Below, piece after piece: positions 8,432 through 16,427 of a stretch of 64,000 nt of DNA (position 1 is its first letter; each line of letters opens with the position of its first letter). The translations under genes were made by a program, and so were the position numbers. The notes under the pieces were generated by a model that was not told the origin of the DNA, ran no database searches, and was given only the letters and a program-made list of their open reading frames with translations. This DNA comes from Achromobacter pestifer (GTDB lineage: Bacteria; Pseudomonadota; Gammaproteobacteria; Burkholderiales; Burkholderiaceae_B). The stretch is taken from contig NZ_CP053985.1 of assembly GCF_013267355.1 (NCBI RefSeq), forward strand, positions 4,278,001 through 4,342,000, read 5' to 3'.

Positions 8432-9064
8432 ATGACCGCCACTACCCGTATCGCCCGCAAGCACCCCGACGAACTGATCGTGGGCCTGGTGTCCGTTTCC
8501 GACCGCGCTTCCAGCGGCACCTATCAGGACCTGGGGCTGCCCGCGCTGCGCGAATGGCTGGGCGGCGCGCTGGCCTCGCCCTGGCAGGCGGTGGACCGCC
8601 TGATTCCGGACGAACCGGCACGCATCTCCGAGACGCTGATCGAGCTGGTGGACGGCTGCGGCTGCGACCTGGTCCTGACCACCGGCGGCACCGGTCCGGC
8701 GCGCCGCGACGTCACGCCCGAGGCCACGCTTGCCGTCGGCACCAAGGAAATGCCTGGTTTTGGCGAGCAGATGCGCCAGATCAGCCTGCGCTTCGTGCCC
8801 ACGGCCATTCTGTCGCGCCAGGTGGCGGTCATCCGGGAAACGCCCGCGCACGCCGCCCTGATCGTGAACCTGCCCGGCCAGCCGAAATCCATCCGCGAAA
8901 CGCTGGAAGGGCTCAAGGGCGAGGACGGCGCCGTGCTGGTGCCGGGCATCTTCGCCGCCATTCCCTATTGCATCGATCTTATCGGCGGCCCGTACGCCGA
9001 AACCCGGCCCGAAGTCATCGCGGCCTTCCGTCCCAAATCGGCCCGCCGCGCGCCGCAGGCCTGA
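8432..9064 (+). CDS. mog: Molybdenum cofactor biosynthesis protein, MogA/MoaB-like molybdopterin adenylyltransferase
   Basis: A 210-residue MoaB/Mog-fold protein. The start of the domain is LIVGLVSVSDRASSGTYQD, followed by LVLTTGGTGPARRDVTPEAT, which contains the family's TTGGTG-RDxTPE molybdopterin-binding signature, and later VNLPGQPKSIRETL. The enzyme adenylates molybdopterin with ATP before molybdate insertion. Other moco genes are not nearby. The start at ATG 8432 gives MTATTRIARKHPDEL; ATG 8405 is an in-frame alternative. It is slightly longer than E. coli MogA (195 residues as I recall). Confidence 0.88.
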   Translation: MTATTRIARKHPDELIVGLVSVSDRASSGTYQDLGLPALREWLGGALASPWQAVDRLIPDEPARISETLIELVDGCGCDLVLTTGGTGPARRDVTPEATLAVGTKEMPGFGEQMRQISLRFVPTAILSRQVAVIRETPAHAALIVNLPGQPKSIRETLEGLKGEDGAVLVPGIFAAIPYCIDLIGGPYAETRPEVIAAFRPKSARRAPQA

Positions 9065-9125
9065 CCCGGCGCTGCGTTATATTGGCCGCCCCAGCCACCC
9101 CCAACCGCTCGAGAGTCCCATCGCC

Positions 9126-9464
9126 ATGAAGGTCCGCACCGTTTTGTCCCTTACTGTCCTGGCAGCCTTGTCGGCTTGCGCCAACGTCAAAGACGTGCGC
9201 GACCGCGATCCGGTCTTCTACGGCTCCACCCAGCGCACGCCCGAGGACTACACGGCCTGCGTGGCGGAATCCTGGAAGAACCTGGGCCTCAATTTCCAGC
9301 AGAAGGCGGTGCGCAACGGCTTTGAACTGATCCAGGAAGACAGCCTGGGCGTCGAAGCCGTGCTGACGACCACGCATTGGAAGGGCAAGACCGAAGCGCG
9401 CCTGTCCACGCGCATCGCGCGCCGCGACCAGACCATCATCGAGCCCGCCAACCTGTGCCTGTGA
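9126..9464 (+). CDS. Small lipoprotein of unknown function
   Basis: A 112-residue protein with a lipoprotein signal peptide: basic MKVR, a hydrophobic core, then the lipobox LSAC with the acylated cysteine at about residue 18. The mature part is polar and contains two more cysteines (in YTACVAES and at the C-terminal NLCL) that could pair. I do not recognise a named domain. The gene ends four bases before the GTG at 9461 of the M23 peptidase frame, so the two are probably co-transcribed and may both act at the envelope. Confidence 0.75.
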   Translation: MKVRTVLSLTVLAALSACANVKDVRDRDPVFYGSTQRTPEDYTACVAESWKNLGLNFQQKAVRNGFELIQEDSLGVEAVLTTTHWKGKTEARLSTRIARRDQTIIEPANLCL

Positions 9465-9469
9465 ACGCC

Positions 9470-10339
9470 ATGCATCATCGTCGCGACGTCCTGCGGCTGG
9501 GCCTGGCCGCGGCCGCCCTCTGCCTGGGCCTGCCGGTCCGCGCACAGCAGCAGGGCGGCTTCATCAGCCGCAAGCTCAACGTACCCGTGCCCGGCGGCGT
9601 GGCCGTCCTGGGCCTGGGCAATGCCGAGCGCGCGCCGGAGGTCAGCTTCCTGGGCCGGCGCGTGCTGGTCGTGCGCGAAGACGGCAAGCAATGGATCGCC
9701 GTGGTCGGCATCCCGCTCAGCGTGAAGCCGGGCGAGCAGCAGGTGGACATCAAGGACGCGCAAGGCAAGCGCGCGCTGCCCTTCAAGGTCGGCGCCAAGG
9801 AATACAAGGCCCAGCACATCACGCTGAAGAATCCGCGCCAGGTCAATCCGGATCCGGATGACATGAAGCGCATCGAACGCGAACAGGCCGAGCAGGCCGC
9901 GGCCAACCGCGCCTATCGCGCCGGCGTCACGCCCAGCAACCTGCTGCTGGACCGTCCGGTGAACGGCGGCCGCCTGTCCAGTCCCTTCGGCCTGCGGCGC
10001 TTCTTCAACGGCGAGGAGCGCAATCCGCATTCAGGCCTGGATTTCGCCGTGCCGTCGGGCACGCCGATCAAGGCGCCGGCCGCCGGCGTGGTCGTGCTGG
10101 TGGGGGATTACTTCTTCAACGGCAAGACGGTGTTCCTGGACCATGGCCAGGGCTTTGTCAGCATGTTCTGCCACATGTCGGCCATCGACGTGAAAGTCGG
10201 CGACGAAGTGCCGCGCGGCGGATCGGTGGGCAAGGTCGGCGCGACCGGTCGCGCCACCGGCCCGCATCTGCACTGGAACGTCAGCCTCAACGACGCGCGC
10301 GTCGATCCGGCCATCTTCATCGGGGCATTCAAGCCCTGA
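9470..10339 (+). CDS. M23 family metallopeptidase (LytM domain)
   Basis: A 289-residue exported protein. The N-terminus has paired arginines and a hydrophobic core (HHRRDVLRLGLAAAALC), compatible with Tat export, and then a cleavage-like VRAQ. The C-terminal LytM/peptidase M23 domain keeps the zinc motifs HSGLD and HLHW (266-269) with the intervening CHMS. A full set of ligands suggests an active peptidoglycan endopeptidase rather than a regulator. An in-frame GTG (9461) sits nine bases upstream. The stop codon lies inside a hairpin (10331-10353), AAGCCCTG and CAGGGCTT with a 7-base loop. Confidence 0.9.
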   Translation: MHHRRDVLRLGLAAAALCLGLPVRAQQQGGFISRKLNVPVPGGVAVLGLGNAERAPEVSFLGRRVLVVREDGKQWIAVVGIPLSVKPGEQQVDIKDAQGKRALPFKVGAKEYKAQHITLKNPRQVNPDPDDMKRIEREQAEQAAANRAYRAGVTPSNLLLDRPVNGGRLSSPFGLRRFFNGEERNPHSGLDFAVPSGTPIKAPAAGVVVLVGDYFFNGKTVFLDHGQGFVSMFCHMSAIDVKVGDEVPRGGSVGKVGATGRATGPHLHWNVSLNDARVDPAIFIGAFKP

Positions 10340-10375
10340 TTCATCCAGGGCTTGGGGACGCGGATCTGCGCGCCC

Positions 10376-10663
10376 TCAGGCCGTGGCGGCCTGCTGCGCA
10401 ATCAGTTGCAGCACGTGCTGGTGCACGCGCTCGGCATAGTCCATCTGCTGCCGCACGTCCAGCTGCTCGGCTTCCTGTTCGTCCAGGCAGTTGTCGTACT
10501 TGGTCTTGGCGTCGGCGTAGGTCAGGCCGGTATTGCGCAGGCTGTTGATGAAGGCCTCGCGCGATTGGTACAGCAGGCGCAGGCCTTCCTCGCCCTTGAC
10601 GAATTTTCTTCGCGCAAGGGCAAGGTGGTCGGCGGCGGCTTGCAGATCTTGTGTCAGGTCCAT
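10376..10663 (-). CDS. Conserved hypothetical helical protein
   Basis: A 95-residue protein, almost wholly alpha-helical and strongly charged, without membrane segment or signal. Segments such as LALARRKFVKGEEGLRLL and YADAKTKYDNCLDEQEAEQLDVRQQMDYAERVHQ would form long amphipathic helices or a coiled coil. It has a single cysteine. I do not recognise a family. It is convergent with the M23 peptidase gene, and infA lies upstream on the same strand after 152 bases. Coding is supported by length, ATG start and amino acid composition. The function is unknown. Confidence 0.65.
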   Translation of the reverse strand: MDLTQDLQAAADHLALARRKFVKGEEGLRLLYQSREAFINSLRNTGLTYADAKTKYDNCLDEQEAEQLDVRQQMDYAERVHQHVLQLIAQQAATA

Positions 10664-10815
10664 CTTGCTTTCATGCTCATCCTGCCGGCGTCGCGCCAGG
10701 CAGTGGGCGCCATTCTTCCATGAACGGGCGCTCCACGCATTACGGCATTGCGCGGTCCAGGTTTAAGGCTGGCGCGAAAGGGGAGCCGGCGCGGGGCCGG
10801 CCCTGTCGCCCTGGC

Positions 10816-11079
10816 TTAGCGGCGGAACTGCTGGGGACGCTGCGGCGCGGGACCGCGTTCGTCCTTGTGGCGGAAGTTGATGCGGCCCTTGGTCAGGTCA
10901 TACGGCGACATTTCCAGGGTGACGCGGTCGCCAGCCAGGATGCGGATGCGGTGCTTGCGGATACGGCCGGAGGCGTAGGCGCCGACTTCGATGCCGTTGT
11001 CCAGCTTCACGCGGTAGCGGCTATCGGGCAGCACTTCGTCAACGATGCCATCCAGTTCGATGAGTTCTTCTTTAGCCAT
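10816..11079 (-). CDS. infA: Translation initiation factor IF-1
   Basis: An 87-residue S1/OB-fold protein starting [20 protein letters not shown], with the IF-1 core [23 protein letters not shown] and [12 protein letters not shown]-1 binds the ribosomal A site and assists IF-2 and IF-3 in start-codon selection. A strong AGGAGA site precedes ATG. The usual C-terminal end is extended by a basic Pro/Gln/Arg tail (about residues 74-87). The gene is outside any ribosomal protein operon, so it is probably an additional copy to one in the spc operon; beta-proteobacteria often carry more than one infA. Confidence 0.93.
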   Translation of the reverse strand: MAKEELIELDGIVDEVLPDSRYRVKLDNGIEVGAYASGRIRKHRIRILAGDRVTLEMSPYDLTKGRINFRHKDERGPAPQRPQQFRR

Positions 11080-11569
11080 TCTTTTCTCCTATCAATACGC
11101 GCAGCCATGCCGGCGGCATGGCTCGCCGCGCAGGGCGGCAAGCGCGTCGGACCCGGACAGCGGGTCCAGCGGGTTGAACGTAAAACGTCCGGGCAAGCGC
11201 GGGTAAGGGCCACGGCATCCGAAGCGGATGGCTGAAATGACGGATACTCGCGCCGCGTGGGCAATGTGCGCGCGGCGCACGGCTTGGTCGCGGCGGCGCG
11301 TTTTGCGCAAATCGCCGGAAGAAGCGGGGTGTAGCGGTTGCTGCCAGGCCGCACAACGATGGAGATGGGGGCGTGCCTGGCGAAGGCGGGTTTGTTCCGG
11401 GTAAATCAGGCACGTCCTGGGTTGTCCCGGAGCATTGCCCGCAGGCCGTACAGGTTGGCACTCAGAGTGACCGAAGCCCGGTTTTTGCGGAAAAATCACG
11501 GACTTATGTTACTGCAAAGCGCAATGATTAGCCAGTATTTATCTGTCACTACGCCGTGATAGTTGTTGC
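11080..11569. other. Intergenic region upstream of infA
   Basis: 490 bases between the infA start and the stop of the SRPBCC gene, both on the minus strand. I find no credible gene: open frames here lack recognisable protein character and normal starts. The left part is GC-rich and the right part (11500-11569) is AT-richer. It probably holds the infA promoter and a long 5' leader. Confidence 0.45.
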
Positions 11570-12118
11570 TCAACGACTCTGGCCCGAGGGGATCCGATCC
11601 CGGTATTCGCTTTCCACCTGGCCGAGCACGGACCAGAACGGGCCAGGGGCGCGGCCGGCCAGGCGGGCTTCCAGCACGCCCAGGTGCACATGCCAACCGC
11701 CGGCCACGTCCACCATGCCATCGCGCGAGGCCAGCTTGCGGTGCGTCAGTACCAGGCGCGTTTCCTGGCCCTGCGGCGACAGTTCGAACGTGACTTCGGA
11801 AGGATGGCCGGGGGAGCCTCCCCAGGTGAACGCCAGCAAGTGCGGCGGTTCGCAGCGCGTGACGATGCCTTGCGTCGTCACGCCGCCTTCATACGGCTTG
11901 TAGGCTTCGGGCACCGGCTCGGCCACCGAGGACAGGTCGGCGTGCATGAAGCGCAGCGTGACGCCCCCGCCTTCGCGCAGCTCCATGTCGCCGGACGCCA
12001 GCCAGCGGCCGCGCTTTTCCGATTCCGTGAGGAATGCCCAGACCTCGTCGACGCTGGCGGGCAGGATCCGCGTGAAGCGGATGGAGGTGGGGTCCAGGAC
12101 CACGCCGTGTTCACTCAT
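11570..12118 (-). CDS. SRPBCC/AHSA1 family protein
   Basis: A 182-residue protein of the START-like SRPBCC (Aha1 C-terminal-like) family. It opens with the typical SIRFTRILPASVDEVWAFLTESEKRGRWL, continues with HADLS and LAFTWGG, and ends with the long C-terminal helix region VDVAGGWHVHLGVLEARL. These helix-grip proteins bind hydrophobic ligands. The start codon overlaps the 3' end of the upstream ArsR regulator by eight bases, a common pairing in which the ArsR protein and the SRPBCC protein form one detoxification or sensing operon. The ligand is unknown. Confidence 0.86.
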   Translation of the reverse strand: MSEHGVVLDPTSIRFTRILPASVDEVWAFLTESEKRGRWLASGDMELREGGGVTLRFMHADLSSVAEPVPEAYKPYEGGVTTQGIVTRCEPPHLLAFTWGGSPGHPSEVTFELSPQGQETRLVLTHRKLASRDGMVDVAGGWHVHLGVLEARLAGRAPGPFWSVLGQVESEYRDRIPSGQSR

Positions 12119-12476
12119 GTTGTTCTCCAGGAGACGCGGCCGGGGACCGGCTGGCGACGAGCGCGGCTTCCAGCGCGCCCAGCTTGCCCGACCAGAATTG
12201 TTCATAGAAGCGCAGCCACTGCATGGCCTCGGCCATGGGTTCCGGATTGAGGCTGCACACATGCGTGCGGCCACGGATGGCGCGCTGGACCAGGCCGGCG
12301 CGTTCCAGGGCCTGCACGTGCTTGGAGGCGCCCGCGAAACTCATGCTGTGGGGCGCCGCCAGCTCGCCTATGGTCTGCTCGCCCTGGGCCAGGCTGCGCA
12401 GCATGTCGCGGCGCGTGGGGTCGGCCAGCGCGCGAAAGACGGCATCGAGGACGGGGGAGGGGATTGATTCAACCAT
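12111..12476 (-). CDS. ArsR family transcriptional regulator
   Basis: A 121-residue winged-helix protein. The HTH region is DAVFRALADPTRRDMLRSLA then GELAAPHSMSFAGASKHVQALERAGLV, typical of the metal-independent ArsR group that pairs with SRPBCC proteins, with the NPEPMAEAMQWLRFYEQFW tail helix. No CxC metal motif is visible. ATG 12476 is preferred to an upstream ATG because it lies within an inverted repeat that looks like the operator. It very likely represses its own operon with the SRPBCC gene (8-base overlap). Confidence 0.87.
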   Translation of the reverse strand: MVESIPSPVLDAVFRALADPTRRDMLRSLAQGEQTIGELAAPHSMSFAGASKHVQALERAGLVQRAIRGRTHVCSLNPEPMAEAMQWLRFYEQFWSGKLGALEAALVASRSPAASPGEQHE

Positions 12477-12486
12477 GGGGTTGAAT
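12467..12486. promoter_or_regulatory. Candidate ArsR operator O1
   Basis: ATTCAACC-ATGG-GGTTGAAT, an inverted repeat with perfect 8-bp arms, spans the start codon of the arsR-like gene. It shares the half-site ATTCAAC with the second repeat 41 bases upstream. A protein bound here would block initiation. Confidence 0.6.
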
Positions 12487-12505
12487 ATAGTCCGGCCTCC
12501 CAATG

Positions 12506-12529
12506 AAATTCAACTAAATGGTTGAATTT
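12506..12529. promoter_or_regulatory. Candidate ArsR operator O2
   Basis: AAATTCAAC-TAAATG-GTTGAATTT, perfect 9-bp arms with a 6-base centre, ends directly at the stop codon of the GFA gene and lies about 30 bases upstream of the regulator start. It repeats the ATTCAAC half-site of O1, with centres four helical turns apart. Confidence 0.62.
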
Positions 12530-12961
12530 TTATGTAACCACCTGCGGGTGGTCTTCTTCCATCGCGCCATATGCGTCGGGGTACTGCGGCAGGTCGTCGC
12601 TGATGTCGAACCAGGGGGCCTTGCTGGCGACATGGCAATGGGCGGCCGGCTTGATCCCCGGGTCGTCGTCCAGCGGACCCAGCGGCAGGCCATAGACGTC
12701 CGGGGTCTGGTCGAAGCGGGTCAGCAAGGGCGTGCCGCAGGCTTCGCAGAAGCCGCGGTAGCTGCCCGGAGACGAGCAGTACCACGTGACGTGGTTTTCG
12801 CCTCGGCTCCAGGCAAAGTCCTTGGCCTGGACCGTCGCGCGGCTGCGGAAAGCAGCGCCATGCGCCTTGCGGCAGATCGTGCAATGGCAGTTGAGGGCGT
12901 CGGTGAGCGGGCCGGTGATCTCGTAGGCGACGCGGCCGCACAGGCAGGAACCGTTGATCAT
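12530..12961 (-). CDS. GFA/CENP-V family protein
   Basis: A 143-residue zinc-binding protein of the glutathione-dependent formaldehyde-activating (GFA) fold. The cysteine ligands are visible: CLCGRV near the N-terminus, CHCTICRK at about 25-32 and CEACGTPLL near 73-81. Most members have no proven activity, and the name comes from the Gfa enzyme that condenses formaldehyde with glutathione. It ends directly at the ArsR operator region, so its transcription may read into that small operon. A second GFA paralogue is at 35294-35749. Confidence 0.88.
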   Translation of the reverse strand: MINGSCLCGRVAYEITGPLTDALNCHCTICRKAHGAAFRSRATVQAKDFAWSRGENHVTWYCSSPGSYRGFCEACGTPLLTRFDQTPDVYGLPLGPLDDDPGIKPAAHCHVASKAPWFDISDDLPQYPDAYGAMEEDHPQVVT

Positions 12962-13091
12962 GATGAACGCCAGGCTGGTGGGGGAACATCCCCAATATAC
13001 CTGCGGCGCAGCGTGCCGGAACCGGCTTTTATGACGAACGTCTTTCAGATCGTTGCGGCGTCCCTATTTTCAGCCAAATCAATCGATCCGC

Positions 13092-13109
13092 AGGTCATCG
13101 TGCTGTCAT
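13092..13109 (+). promoter_or_regulatory. Pho-box-like site upstream of phnC
   Basis: AGGTCAT-CGTG-CTGTCAT has the PhoB-box architecture of two 7-base direct repeats spaced by four bases. The second repeat matches CTGTCAT exactly and the first at 5 of 7. CAGAAT (13120-13125), ten bases downstream, could be the -10. Phosphate-starvation induction of phnCDE would follow. Recognised by eye, not scored. Confidence 0.6.
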
Positions 13110-13157
13110 GCCGCGAAAACAGAATGCCGCCATGAACATATCCATGGGGATTCGACG

Positions 13158-13994
13158 ATGACTTACGCCATCGAAGTACACGGGCTCTGCAAGAGCTTCC
13201 ACGCCGGCGCCAAGGCGCTGGACGGCGTGAACCTGCAAGTGGCCGACGGCGAGATGGTCGCCTTGCTGGGCGCCTCGGGTTCGGGCAAGTCGACGCTGCT
13301 GCGCCATCTGTCGGGCTTCGTGGCGGGTGACGCGGGCAGCGTGGCCGTCAACGGCCGCATGATCCAGCGCGACGGCCGCCTGAGCCGCGATGTGCGCTCC
13401 GCGCGCGCCGGCATTGGCTTCGTGTTCCAGCAATTCAATCTGGTGGGCCGCCTGCCGGTCATCACCAACGTGTTGACCGGCCTGTTGCCGCGCGTGCCGC
13501 TGTGGCGCAGCCTGACGCGCTGGTTTCTGCGCGGCGAAGTGCAGCAGGGCCTCGAAGCGCTTGCTCAGGTTGGTATAGACGACTACGCATTTCAGCGCGC
13601 CTCGACGCTGTCCGGCGGGCAGCAGCAGCGCGCGGCCATCGCCCGCACCCTGGTGCAGAACGCCCGCGTCATCCTGGCCGACGAGCCGATAGCCTCGCTG
13701 GACCCGGAATCGTCGCGCCGCGTGATGGACACGCTGGCCCAGATCAACCGCAGCCGCAAAGTGGCGGTGGTGGTGTCGCTGCACCAGGTGGACGTGGCCC
13801 TGCGCTACTGCCCGCGGGTGGTGGCGCTGCGCCACGGCAAGGTGGTCTATGACGGTCCCTCCGCCGCGCTGACGCCGGCCATGCTGAGCGAGCTGTACGG
13901 CTCCGAATTGAGCGAACTGCTTCCCGAATACGCGCCGCAAGCGCCGGCCATGCCGGGCATGGCGCCGCTGTCCCGACTGGCGCAAGCCGCCTGA
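13158..13994 (+). CDS. phnC: Phosphonate ABC transporter ATP-binding protein PhnC
   Basis: A 278-residue ABC ATPase. It has Walker [10 protein letters not shown], a Q-loop in [13 protein letters not shown], the signature [17 protein letters not shown], Walker [13 protein letters not shown] and the switch histidine in VVSLHQVD. The phrase [19 protein letters not shown] is characteristic of PhnC. It energises PhnE for uptake of phosphonates or phosphite bound by PhnD. phnD follows after 30 bases. A Pho-box-like site lies 50-66 bases upstream of the start. Confidence 0.93.
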   Translation: MTYAIEVHGLCKSFHAGAKALDGVNLQVADGEMVALLGASGSGKSTLLRHLSGFVAGDAGSVAVNGRMIQRDGRLSRDVRSARAGIGFVFQQFNLVGRLPVITNVLTGLLPRVPLWRSLTRWFLRGEVQQGLEALAQVGIDDYAFQRASTLSGGQQQRAAIARTLVQNARVILADEPIASLDPESSRRVMDTLAQINRSRKVAVVVSLHQVDVALRYCPRVVALRHGKVVYDGPSAALTPAMLSELYGSELSELLPEYAPQAPAMPGMAPLSRLAQAA

Positions 13995-14024
13995 TGCCTG
14001 ACCCATTTCCCCCGGAGCCCTTCC

Positions 14025-15005
14025 ATGCTACGTAGAACCTTTGTCACCCTGATCGCCGCCGCGGCCCTGTCCGCCCAGGCCCACGCGCAAGACGCCAAGA
14101 CCCTGAACTTCGGCATCATCTCGACGGAATCGTCCACCAACCTGAAGTCGGTGTGGCAGCCCGTCATCGACGACCTGAGCCGCTCGATCGGCGTGCCGGT
14201 CAAGCCCTTCTTCGCTTCCGACTACGCCGGCATCATCGAAGGCATGCGCTTCAACAAGGTGCAGATGGGCTGGTTCGGCAACAAGTCCGCGATCGAGGCG
14301 GTGGACCGCGCCAAGGGCGAAGTGTTCGCCTCCGTCATCGACAAGGACGGCAACCCCGGCTACTGGTCGCTGCTGATCGTCAACAAGGACAGCGACCTGA
14401 AGACGCTGGACGACGTGCTCAAGCGCGGCGGCACGCTGAGCTATGGCGCGGGCGATCCCAACTCGACCTCGGGCACGGCCGTGCCGGGCTATTACCTGTG
14501 GGCCGCCAACAAGATCGAACCCAAGACCTTCTTCAAGACGGTGCGCGCCAGCAATCACGAAACCAATCTGCTGTCGGTCATCAACAAGCAGGTGGACGTG
14601 GCCGTCAACAATACCGAGGCGCTGGAGCGCTATCGCCTGAACACGGGCAAGGACGCCAACGATAGCGTGCGCGTGCTGTGGAAGTCGCCGTTGATCCCGG
14701 CGGATCCGCTGGTCATGCGCAGCGATCTGCCGGCCGACCTGAAGGCCCGCATCCGCGACTTCTTCATCAACTACGGCAAGGGCAAGGACGCCGAGCGCGA
14801 AATGGCCAATCTGAAGGCGCTGACCTACCAGGGCTTCCGTCCCTCCGATAACCAGCAACTGGTGCCGATCCGCCAGATCGAGCTGGCGCGCGAGAAGGTC
14901 AAGGTCGAAGCCGACACCACCTTGGGCCAGGCCGAAAAGCAGAAGCAGCTGGCCGAACTAGACAGCAAGCTGGCCGGCCTGGGCCAGCCCGCCGCCAAGC
15001 AGTAA
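14025..15005 (+). CDS. phnD: Phosphonate ABC transporter substrate-binding protein PhnD
   Basis: A 326-residue periplasmic binding protein with a clear Sec signal peptide (MLRRTFVTLIAAAALSAQAHA, cut before QD). The mature protein has LNFGIISTESSTNLKSVW and FGNKSAIEAVDR, matching PhnD, and ends with a charged helix rich in Lys/Glu/Gln. It captures phosphonates such as 2-aminoethylphosphonate in the periplasm. A perfect 17-bp stem-loop directly follows its stop, which may stabilise this part of the message. Confidence 0.93.
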   Translation: MLRRTFVTLIAAAALSAQAHAQDAKTLNFGIISTESSTNLKSVWQPVIDDLSRSIGVPVKPFFASDYAGIIEGMRFNKVQMGWFGNKSAIEAVDRAKGEVFASVIDKDGNPGYWSLLIVNKDSDLKTLDDVLKRGGTLSYGAGDPNSTSGTAVPGYYLWAANKIEPKTFFKTVRASNHETNLLSVINKQVDVAVNNTEALERYRLNTGKDANDSVRVLWKSPLIPADPLVMRSDLPADLKARIRDFFINYGKGKDAEREMANLKALTYQGFRPSDNQQLVPIRQIELAREKVKVEADTTLGQAEKQKQLAELDSKLAGLGQPAAKQ

Positions 15006-15014
15006 GCCCCGTCA

Positions 15015-15052
15015 GGGCAAGCCTGCGCGCCGCGGGGCGCGCAGGCTTGCCC
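15015..15052 (+). other. Perfect 17-bp stem-loop between phnD and phnE
   Basis: Left arm 15015-15031 and right arm 15036-15052 are perfect complements around the loop GCGG, with no T-tract. It sits 10 bases after the phnD stop and 36 bases before phnE. Such intra-operon hairpins in transporter operons usually protect the upstream binding-protein message from 3' decay or attenuate the downstream genes. Confidence 0.75.
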
Positions 15053-15087
15053 GCCAATGAAAACCACCGAGCGGATTGCCTTTTCAT

Positions 15088-15882
15088 ATGAACGTAGCCA
15101 TGCAGACTTCCCGCCTTTCCGCCGCGCCGCGCTCGTCGCTGCCGGTCCTGCTCGTATGGGCCGTCGTGCTGGCGTTGCTGGTCATGTCGTGGCAGGGCGC
15201 GGACATGCGGCCCCTGGACCTGCTGCGCGATTCGGGCAACATGGCGCAGTTCGCGGCCGACTTCTTTCCGCCGAATTTCCGCGACTGGCGCATGTACCTG
15301 GACGAGATGATCGTCACCGTGCAGATCGCGGTGTGGGGCACCTTCCTGGCCATCGTGGTGGCCGTGCCGCTGGGGCTGCTGTGTTCGTCGAACATGGTGC
15401 CGGCCTGGGTGTACCAGCCCATGCGCCGCCTGATGGACGCGTGCCGCGCCATCAATGAAATGGTGTTTGCGATGCTGTTCATCGTGGCGGTGGGCCTGGG
15501 CCCGTTCGCCGGGGTGCTGGCGTTGTGGGTGCACACCACCGGCGTGCTCGCCAAGCTGTTCTCGGAAGCGGTGGAGGCGATCGATCCGCGCCCGGTCGAA
15601 GGCGTGCGCGCCACCGGCGCGAATGCGCTGGAGGAAATCGTCTACGGCGTGATTCCGCAGGTGCTGCCGCTGTGGATCTCGTATTCGCTGTACCGCTTCG
15701 AATCCAATGTGCGCTCGGCCTCGGTGGTCGGCATCGTGGGCGCGGGCGGCATCGGCACCGTGCTGTGGGAGATCATCCGCAGCTTCCGCTACGCCGAAAC
15801 CTGCGCCGTGATGATCATCATCGTCGCCTTCGTGATCATCATCGACATGGCCTCGGCGCGCATCCGGCGCGCGCTGATCTGA
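15088..15882 (+). CDS. phnE: Phosphonate ABC transporter permease PhnE
   Basis: A 264-residue permease with about six membrane helices and the BPD-transport EAA loop ([35 protein letters not shown], residues about 167-201) that contacts PhnC. The region [24 protein letters not shown] is PhnE-like. ATG 15088 is chosen; an upstream TTG (15076) and a downstream ATG (15100) are possible. There is only one permease gene in this transporter, so PhnE probably forms a homodimer. Confidence 0.92.
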   Translation: MNVAMQTSRLSAAPRSSLPVLLVWAVVLALLVMSWQGADMRPLDLLRDSGNMAQFAADFFPPNFRDWRMYLDEMIVTVQIAVWGTFLAIVVAVPLGLLCSSNMVPAWVYQPMRRLMDACRAINEMVFAMLFIVAVGLGPFAGVLALWVHTTGVLAKLFSEAVEAIDPRPVEGVRATGANALEEIVYGVIPQVLPLWISYSLYRFESNVRSASVVGIVGAGGIGTVLWEIIRSFRYAETCAVMIIIVAFVIIIDMASARIRRALI

Positions 15883-15889
15883 GGGGGAG

Positions 15890-15909
15890 CGGGACCCGGA
15901 CGGGTCCCG
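15890..15909. terminator. Hairpin between convergent phnE and GAF genes
   Basis: CGGGACCC-GGAC-GGGTCCCG, perfect 8-bp stem in the 32-base gap between the phnE stop and the stop of the minus-strand GAF gene. No T-tract follows on either strand, so termination would be weak or Rho-dependent. Confidence 0.5.
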
Positions 15910-15914
15910 TCGCC

Positions 15915-16427
15915 TCAGGCCTGCTGACGCAGGGCCTGGAACGCAGGCAGCGCCAGCAGGCCCGCCAGCTGCGCGGCCTGCACATCGGCATCCGAGACCG
16001 CCGCGCGCGGCATCAGGAAATTGACGGTGCCCAGGCAGACCGCGCCATACACCACCGGGACATTGATGACGGACCGCAGGCCCAGGCGCCGGATCGCGTC
16101 GTGGTCGTTGAAGAACTCGCGGATCGCGTCCTCGCCTTCCCCCACGAACAGCTTCTGTTCCAGCAGGACGTGGCGGCCCCAGGCGGTGCCGCTCTTGTCC
16201 TTGCTGCCGCCCGGCGGATAGGCCTCGGGGTTGGAGCTGTAAAGCCGCAGCACCCGCATGGCCTGTGCGTCATAGCGGTTGACCGTGCACAGCGTGTGCG
16301 CCAACGCGGCATGGGCATGGGCGTCGATGGCTTGGAAGGCCGCGGCCGGATCGGCAGCGGCGTAGGCCCGGGCGATGGCGGCCACGCCGGCCTGCGCCGG
16401 CGGGGCGGAATTGATGCTCACGGTCAT
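15915..16427 (-). CDS. GAF domain-containing protein
   Basis: A 170-residue soluble protein consisting mainly of one GAF domain (about residues 25-155). The middle has VNRYDAQAMRVLRLYSSNPEAYPPGG and the end SVINVPVVYGAVCLGTVNFLM, the usual last strands of a GAF fold. No HTH, kinase or other output domain is attached. The start overlaps the stop of the upstream Bug gene in an ATGA, so it is the last gene of the GGT-Bug-GAF operon. It may sense the imported compound. The ligand is unknown. Confidence 0.8.
   Translation of the reverse strand: MTVSINSAPPAQAGVAAIARAYAAADPAAAFQAIDAHAHAALAHTLCTVNRYDAQAMRVLRLYSSNPEAYPPGGSKDKSGTAWGRHVLLEQKLFVGEGEDAIREFFNDHDAIRRLGLRSVINVPVVYGAVCLGTVNFLMPRAAVSDADVQAAQLAGLLALPAFQALRQQA

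Noticed and set aside
15015..15052. Rho-independent terminator between phnD and phnE
   Set aside because: The stem is perfect but is followed by CGCCAATGAA rather than a T-run, and phnE needs read-through. Treated as an mRNA-stability hairpin.
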